NCBI GenBank assembly: GCA_021770755.1
Contig: JAETQI010000044.1
Coordinates: 1-36,825 of the forward strand
Length of the DNA: 36,825 nucleotides
Reading direction: 5' to 3'
Source: Lachnospiraceae bacterium
GTDB taxonomy: Bacteria > Bacillota > Clostridia > Lachnospirales > Lachnospiraceae
The translations under genes were made by a program, and so were the position numbers. Of this stretch, positions 33,107 to 36,825 are shown piece after piece (within the stretch, counting starts at the first letter, position 1; every line of letters begins with the position of its first letter). The notes below the pieces were generated by a model. The model saw nothing but the letters and a program-made list of their open reading frames with translations, was not told the origin of the DNA and made no database searches.

Positions 33107-33134
33107 GTTCTTATGTGTATATTTTTCCTGTCTG

Positions 33135-35198
33135 TTATGCGCTTTGCCCGCTGAGGCGCTGTTTGATCTGTTCGGATTCCACGGAGAGGGCGTATACCTG
33201 CTTGGCGACGCGCTGGATCTCGGAGACCTGATCCTGCATCGAGTCCGCAATGTCCTGTGTGACATCGGCCGTGTTCTGGGAGACGTCCTGGATGCGGTCG
33301 GCGGCTTCCACCATGGCGCGGTCGAGCTGCTGCATCTCCGATACGAGGATCTCCATCTCGCCGACGGATTCCTTCGTGATCTGTGCCAGGGACTGGAAGT
33401 TTCCGAAGGATTCCTCCACGAAGCGCACCATCTCGGTCTGGTTCTGGATGTCCCGCCGGATCTCCTCGATATTCTGAACGGTGCTGACAATGTCACCGCA
33501 GAGTTCCTTGATGATTTCCTCGATATTCTTAGTGGCAGTCTGGGAGTCGGCGGCGAGCTTGCCGATCGATTCCGCGACGACCATGAAACCTCTGCCGGCG
33601 TCCCCTGCGCGCGCGGCTTCTATGGAGGCATTCAGGGACAGAAGCTCCGTCTCCTCCGAGATCTCATTGATCGTGGTGATGATGCCTGATATGCGCCTGG
33701 AGTGCGCGCCGAGTTTCATGATATTGGAGTAGGATTCCTCCATTTTACGCTCTGTGACGGAGTTGCTGTTTTTCAGTCCTGAGACGCTCTGGACACCCTG
33801 CTGCCCGGATTTCATCGTGTCCTCGGCATTGTTCAGGAGCACGGTGCTCTTTTCCTGCAGTTCCCGGAATTTCTCCTCGAGGTCTGCCGCGCGGTCCACC
33901 ACATTTCTGGCGTCCTTTGTCTGATCCTGGGTACCCTGGGCGATCCGCTCGACAGACTGGTGTGTCTCATCGATGTCCCCTGCGATACCGTTGAGCCTGC
34001 CGGAGCCCTCCATGACTTTGGTGGTAAATTCCGTCACCGTGACCAGGATACCTGCCATTTTCTCCGTCAGCTTGTTAAAGCTGCGGGACAGGATCCCGAG
34101 TTCATTGGGGATCGTCTCGTCAGCCCGGTTCTGGAAATCGCCGTCCGCCGCATCGCCGATCAGTTTGGCGACCGATACCACCGGGTTTACGAGCCTGCGC
34201 GCCACGATGACGATGATCAGGACTGCGAGTATGATCGCGGCGATGACGATGACGACAGAGATGACAGCCGTGCGGTACACGGAGGACATTGCCGCTGATT
34301 TCTCCCGGAGCGTGATGACAGACCAGGAGTCAGAATCGCCTTTTAGCGGGATCGGGGCATAGCTCACGTAGTAGGTATTTCCGTCCTCACTGATCCTGGA
34401 GCTCCCGCTGTGGCCGGACATCGCGTCCGCGATCACCTGCTTGTAGGCGTCCGAGATGGAGAATTCTTCTTCCCGGGTCATGATATTGCCGTCCGCGTCG
34501 GTCACGGCCTGGCTGCCTGTTTCGGATACGGTTCTTTTCAGCGTCCTGTAATTGTACTGCTCCTCGATCTGTGTGTTGTCAGGGTGCGCCACGACCACGC
34601 CCTCGCCGTCTATGACAAATGAGATCTCACCGTTTTCAGGGTCAGAGAATTTTTCCATGATCTCCTGCAGATAATCGAGCTTGAGATCCACGGCAAAAAT
34701 ACCGATGATGCTGTCGGCGTCATACATGGGAAAGAAGATCGACGCGCAGGGCATGCCGGTGTTGACGGAAAAATAGGATTTTGAGATAAACGCCTTCTGG
34801 TCATTCATGACCTGTGTGAACCACCAGCGCGTGGAACGGTCTGCCAGCTCGCCCGACGAGCGCCCGGTCTGCATGCCGTCCGTTCCCTGTATGTACAGCA
34901 GTTCCAGATAGGTGTTGCGCGCGACACAGTCCGCGAGGATCGGTGTCTGTGTGTCTGTGCGCATCGTCAGGATACTCGGGTTGACGGCGAGTCCTTCCGT
35001 CACGGAGTAGGCACCGTCGAGAAAGGTGCCGATCTCGCCCGCCATCAGTTCCGTCTGTCCCTGCTCATTCTCGTAGATGTCCTGCTCATACGAGCGGATG
35101 AACATGGCTGTCATCACAGACACAAGGGATGCTGCCAGGACACAGACGATCAGCAGCACGGGGACAAGAAGCTGTCGGAATATACTTCCCTGTTTCAT
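33135..35198 (-). CDS. Methyl-accepting chemotaxis receptor, dCache type
   Basis: About 687 residues. Start at [10 protein letters not shown] (ATG 35196-35198), 7 bases after GGAGG; the frame extends 19 codons upstream without a site. TM1 (about 10-32) is followed by an extracellular dCache-like sensor (about 35-275). It includes the region [20 protein letters not shown] and [20 protein letters not shown] seen in family dCache_1 domains. Then come TM2 (about 300-322, [20 protein letters not shown]) and a HAMP domain. The cytoplasmic signalling hairpin has its tip at [23 protein letters not shown] and signals to CheA/CheW. It is convergent with the alpha-galactosidase gene. The ligand is not readable from sequence. 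Its promoter resembles the flagellar sigma-D type. Confidence 0.93.
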   Translation of the reverse strand: MKQGSIFRQLLVPVLLIVCVLAASLVSVMTAMFIRSYEQDIYENEQGQTELMAGEIGTFLDGAYSVTEGLAVNPSILTMRTDTQTPILADCVARNTYLELLYIQGTDGMQTGRSSGELADRSTRWWFTQVMNDQKAFISKSYFSVNTGMPCASIFFPMYDADSIIGIFAVDLKLDYLQEIMEKFSDPENGEISFVIDGEGVVVAHPDNTQIEEQYNYRTLKRTVSETGSQAVTDADGNIMTREEEFSISDAYKQVIADAMSGHSGSSRISEDGNTYYVSYAPIPLKGDSDSWSVITLREKSAAMSSVYRTAVISVVIVIAAIILAVLIIVIVARRLVNPVVSVAKLIGDAADGDFQNRADETIPNELGILSRSFNKLTEKMAGILVTVTEFTTKVMEGSGRLNGIAGDIDETHQSVERIAQGTQDQTKDARNVVDRAADLEEKFRELQEKSTVLLNNAEDTMKSGQQGVQSVSGLKNSNSVTERKMEESYSNIMKLGAHSRRISGIITTINEISEETELLSLNASIEAARAGDAGRGFMVVAESIGKLAADSQTATKNIEEIIKELCGDIVSTVQNIEEIRRDIQNQTEMVRFVEESFGNFQSLAQITKESVGEMEILVSEMQQLDRAMVEAADRIQDVSQNTADVTQDIADSMQDQVSEIQRVAKQVYALSVESEQIKQRLSGQSA

Positions 35199-35280
35199 AG
35201 TACGCCTCCAATCTTTGGTTGTTTGCGGAGTTGATCCGGATGTACGCGGCCACATGAGGGGTTTAGCCGCTTTGCGGCAT

Positions 35281-35307
35281 GCGGTCGGCGTTCAATATAT
35301 ACATTTA
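35281..35307 (-). promoter_or_regulatory. Sigma-D (flagellar) type promoter of the chemoreceptor
   Basis: On the minus strand TAAA (35304-35307), 15 bp, CCGACCGC (35281-35288) matches the sigma-28/sigma-D pattern TAAA-N15-CCGATA with two or three changes in the last bases. It stands about 80 bp before the chemoreceptor start. This suggests co-control with motility genes. Confidence 0.55.
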
Positions 35308-35456
35308 TTGTATCACAGGAGGCGGGGGTTGTTAATGATTATTTTAAATTTTTGTTTATGGTGGTATATCATCGAGGGCATATATCTTTCGGGAATGGAG
35401 AGAAGGCTGAGAGTAATTCAGGTATGCGTTTTGGATATAGGAGAGGATTGGTTTGC

Positions 35457-35726
35457 CTATTTATCTCCATAGTGGCCTCTGCAGTGGGCGATGTAGAGTC
35501 GCCCGTTCTCCACATGATAAACGAGGCGGTCTTTTTCGTTGATGCGACGGCTGTATTCGCCCTGTAGGTCGCCAGAGAGGGGTTCTGGCTTCCCGATTCC
35601 TTTCATACAGCCGTTTCGCTCGATATCCTGGATAAGTTGGTTGATCCGCTTTAGTGTTTTTTTATCCTGTGTTTGCCAGTAGAGGTAATCTTCCCAGGCG
35701 TCGTCCGACCATATTTTTTCACTCAT
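35457..35726 (-). CDS. yoeB: Txe/YoeB-family toxin (RelE fold)
   Basis: An 89-residue ribosome-dependent mRNA interferase. It matches YoeB: MSEKIWSDDAWEDYLYWQTQDKKTLKRINQLIQDIER, then GIGKPEPLSGDLQGEYSRRINEKDRLVY and a C-terminal IAHCRGHYG, with the catalytic E, R and H/Y of the family in place. Length agrees with the family (about 84-90). It overlaps the antitoxin gene by 8 bp, so the antitoxin is made first. Expected to cut mRNA in the ribosomal A site and stop growth when the antitoxin is degraded. Confidence 0.93.
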   Translation of the reverse strand: MSEKIWSDDAWEDYLYWQTQDKKTLKRINQLIQDIERNGCMKGIGKPEPLSGDLQGEYSRRINEKDRLVYHVENGRLYIAHCRGHYGDK

Positions 35727-35988
35727 CGTTCACCTCGATCAGTTCATGGGCGGTGCCTTTTCCAGCTCTCAGCTCCTGGATGGATTTCTTCACATAGGCC
35801 ATATTTGCCTCAGAGAAGAATGGGTCAGTAGTCTGGGTGATTTCAAACGGGATGCGGTTTTCACGTAAAACTGCTTTTACAAAAAGATTAATTGCGGTAG
35901 AAGTATTGAGACCTACATTGGAGCAGAAGGTGTCAAAGCTGGCCTTGTCTTTTTCGTCTACCCGTGCGGTTATGGTTGCCAGTGCCAT
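35719..35988 (-). CDS. RelB/DinJ-family antitoxin
   Basis: An 89-residue protein with a ribbon-helix-helix start (MALATITARVDEKDKASFDTFCSNVGLNTSTAINLFVKAVL) and an acidic C-terminus that should wrap the toxin (FFSEANMAYVKKSIQELRAG). It belongs to the RelB/DinJ class, here joined to a YoeB-type toxin, a mixed pairing that is common in Firmicutes. The ribosome site is AGGAG. It neutralises the toxin and represses its own promoter at 36021-36049, where an inverted repeat lies within the spacer. Confidence 0.9.
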   Translation of the reverse strand: MALATITARVDEKDKASFDTFCSNVGLNTSTAINLFVKAVLRENRIPFEITQTTDPFFSEANMAYVKKSIQELRAGKGTAHELIEVNDE

Positions 35989-36020
35989 GGATATCTCTCC
36001 TTTCGTATTAAGTTGTGATT

Positions 36021-36049
36021 ATTATAGCACTATTGTGTGCTGAAAGCAA
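36021..36049 (-). promoter_or_regulatory. Promoter of the relB-yoeB type pair with operator
   Basis: On the minus strand TTGCTT (36044-36049), 17 bp, TATAAT (36021-36026). The repeat AGCAC/GTGCT (36026-36041) fills the spacer, the usual position for a RelB-type autorepressor. The stretch from 36050 to 36195 holds no gene I can support. Confidence 0.7.
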
Positions 36050-36291
36050 GCGCAGGTATGACATATCAGCTATGATGCTTAAAAATTTAATCATACTGTT
36101 TCTGTGAAGAAAAATGCCAATAATTCTGGCCTGGATAATACAGAAACATGATTCTGTCAACGCCAGCCAAAGAAATTAATGAAACAGTATAAATCCCCCA
36201 GCAGAGCTGGGGAGACTAACAAATGCCGGAGGCGGTGAGCAGAGTACAAAAATAGAAAACTCCGCTGTATAATGAATGTAGGTCTGGTAAA

Positions 36292-36654
36292 CCAAAATAT
36301 CGTAGAAAAACGATGTTTGGAGCACTGCGTAAGGAAGTGGGGGAAATTCTCGGCAAAGTATGCAGAATGGAAGATGTAACAATCATAAAGGCAGCAACAT
36401 TACCGGATCATGTACACATGTATGTGTCAATTCCGCCCAAGATAAGCGTGTCAAAAGTAATAGGCCGGATCAAAGGGAAAAGTGCATTGATGATATTTGA
36501 CAGACATCCGGAATACCGCGAGAAGTACAACAGACACTTTTGGGCAAGAGGATACTACTGTGAAACGGTAGGTAATGTAAATGAAGAAACGATCAAGAGA
36601 TACATAGGAGAACAATATGAAAGAGATCGCATGGAAGGCGATACAGGGAAGTAA
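36292..36654 (+). pseudogene. tnpA: IS200-type TnpA transposase, N-terminus missing
   Basis: The frame is open from PKYRRKTMFG and continues ALRKEVGEILGKVCRMEDVT. The HUH motif is intact (LPDHVHMYVSIPPKISVSK). The sequence continues GRIKGKSALMIFDRHPEY, NRHFWARGYYCETVG, and the helix with the likely nucleophilic tyrosine (IKRYIGEQ). This is the Y1 HUH transposase of IS200-like elements, normally about 130-150 residues. Upstream of PKYRRK the expected strand (YHIVF-like) is absent and the frame meets a TAG, so about 20-25 N-terminal residues are lost. The first ATG in the frame (36313) has no ribosome site. It is probably inactive. A Y1 enzyme without its first strand would not fold normally. 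Confidence 0.8.
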
Positions 36655-36660
36655 CAGAGA

Positions 36661-36764
36661 GCCGCTTTTAAGCGGCCACCAGTAACAAGATAATGGTTTA
36701 TTGAACCGCCTTTAGGCGGAAGAGTAACAAGATAATGGTTTGCCGGACCGCCTTTAGGCGGAAA
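36661..36764. repeat. REP-like hairpins and 42-bp tandem unit
   Basis: GCCGCTTTTAAGCGGC (36661-36676) is a perfect palindrome. The unit AGTAACAAGATAATGGTTT occurs at 36681-36699 and 36723-36741, each followed by the hairpin CCGCC-TTTA-GGCGG (36706-36719 and 36748-36761), a 42-bp tandem arrangement. GGCCC/GGGCC (36774-36787) follows. The TTTA-loop hairpins resemble those at 562-604. Confidence 0.75.
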
Positions 36765-36825
36765 AGTAACATCGGCCCAGTAGGGCCAACAGCAAACCAC
36801 CAGCGGGGCTGGTGGTTCGTGACTT

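Larger units (their letters stand above)
36196..36817 (+). mobile_element. IS200/IS605-type element with defective transposase
   Basis: The left hairpin CCCCAGC/GCTGGGG (36196-36212) and right hairpin AACCACCAGC/GCTGGTGGTT (36795-36817) bracket a TnpA fragment, the layout of IS200/IS605 elements, which use terminal hairpins in place of inverted repeats. There is no tnpB. Several further hairpins lie inside the right end. The TnpA reading frame is short at its N-terminus, so the element could move only with help from an intact copy. Confidence 0.65.

Overview
The window looks like chromosome of a motile, carbohydrate-fermenting Lachnospiraceae bacterium of the Roseburia/Agathobacter type. This is inferred from gene content: Firmicute-style GGAGG ribosome sites, sigma-A promoters, a clostridial glycogen phosphorylase, a CheY, a chemoreceptor with a sigma-D-like promoter, and many lipoproteins. 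No rRNA, tRNA or CRISPR array was seen.

Left edge (1-3160): AT-rich debris of an integrated mobile element. It holds a truncated membrane gene, short tails of element proteins, REP-like hairpins, a broken TetR regulator with an intact twin-operator promoter, a six-helix membrane protein and a CPBP intramembrane protease. 3164-8094: a signalling module of a divergent lipoprotein, an OmpR-type response regulator, its histidine kinase and a second lipoprotein. The decamer TTACAAGTTG stands before the regulator and again before the second lipoprotein. 8206-10139: a membrane-anchored GNAT acetyltransferase, a terminator, and an ECF sigma factor with a long C-terminal extension.

10204-13771: hexuronate metabolism. 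uxaC and its LacI-type regulator are read leftward and kduI rightward from a shared control region with a perfect palindrome on the kduI promoter. 13772-20170: glycogen use. glgX (debranching) is followed 14 bp later by cheY and a terminator, then a LacI regulator behind two perfect GAAAACGTTTTC palindromes and glgP (phosphorylase).

20222-23416: an insertion hot spot of mostly broken genes: the C-terminal half of a tyrosine integrase, a hicBA toxin-antitoxin pair (hicA apparently frameshifted) between two copies of a 15-bp palindromic repeat, a small gene with an internal stop, an IS66 transposase remnant, and an intact Uma2-type gene. 23645-26773: a two-gene unit of a YcxB-like membrane protein and a DUF4015 putative glycoside hydrolase lipoprotein.

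26780-35198: alpha-galactoside use. An AraC regulator is divergent from a binding protein, two permeases and a GH36 alpha-galactosidase. No ATPase is encoded, so a shared MsmK/MsmX-type ATPase is expected elsewhere. A chemoreceptor converges on this operon. 35457-36817: a RelB/DinJ-YoeB type toxin-antitoxin pair and an IS200/IS605-type element whose terminal hairpins survive but whose transposase lacks its N-terminus. The most unusual signals are the shared decamer of the signalling module, the extended ECF sigma factor, the two mutually exclusive hairpins at 13827-13930, the glgX-cheY pairing and the palindrome-flanked hicBA cassette.
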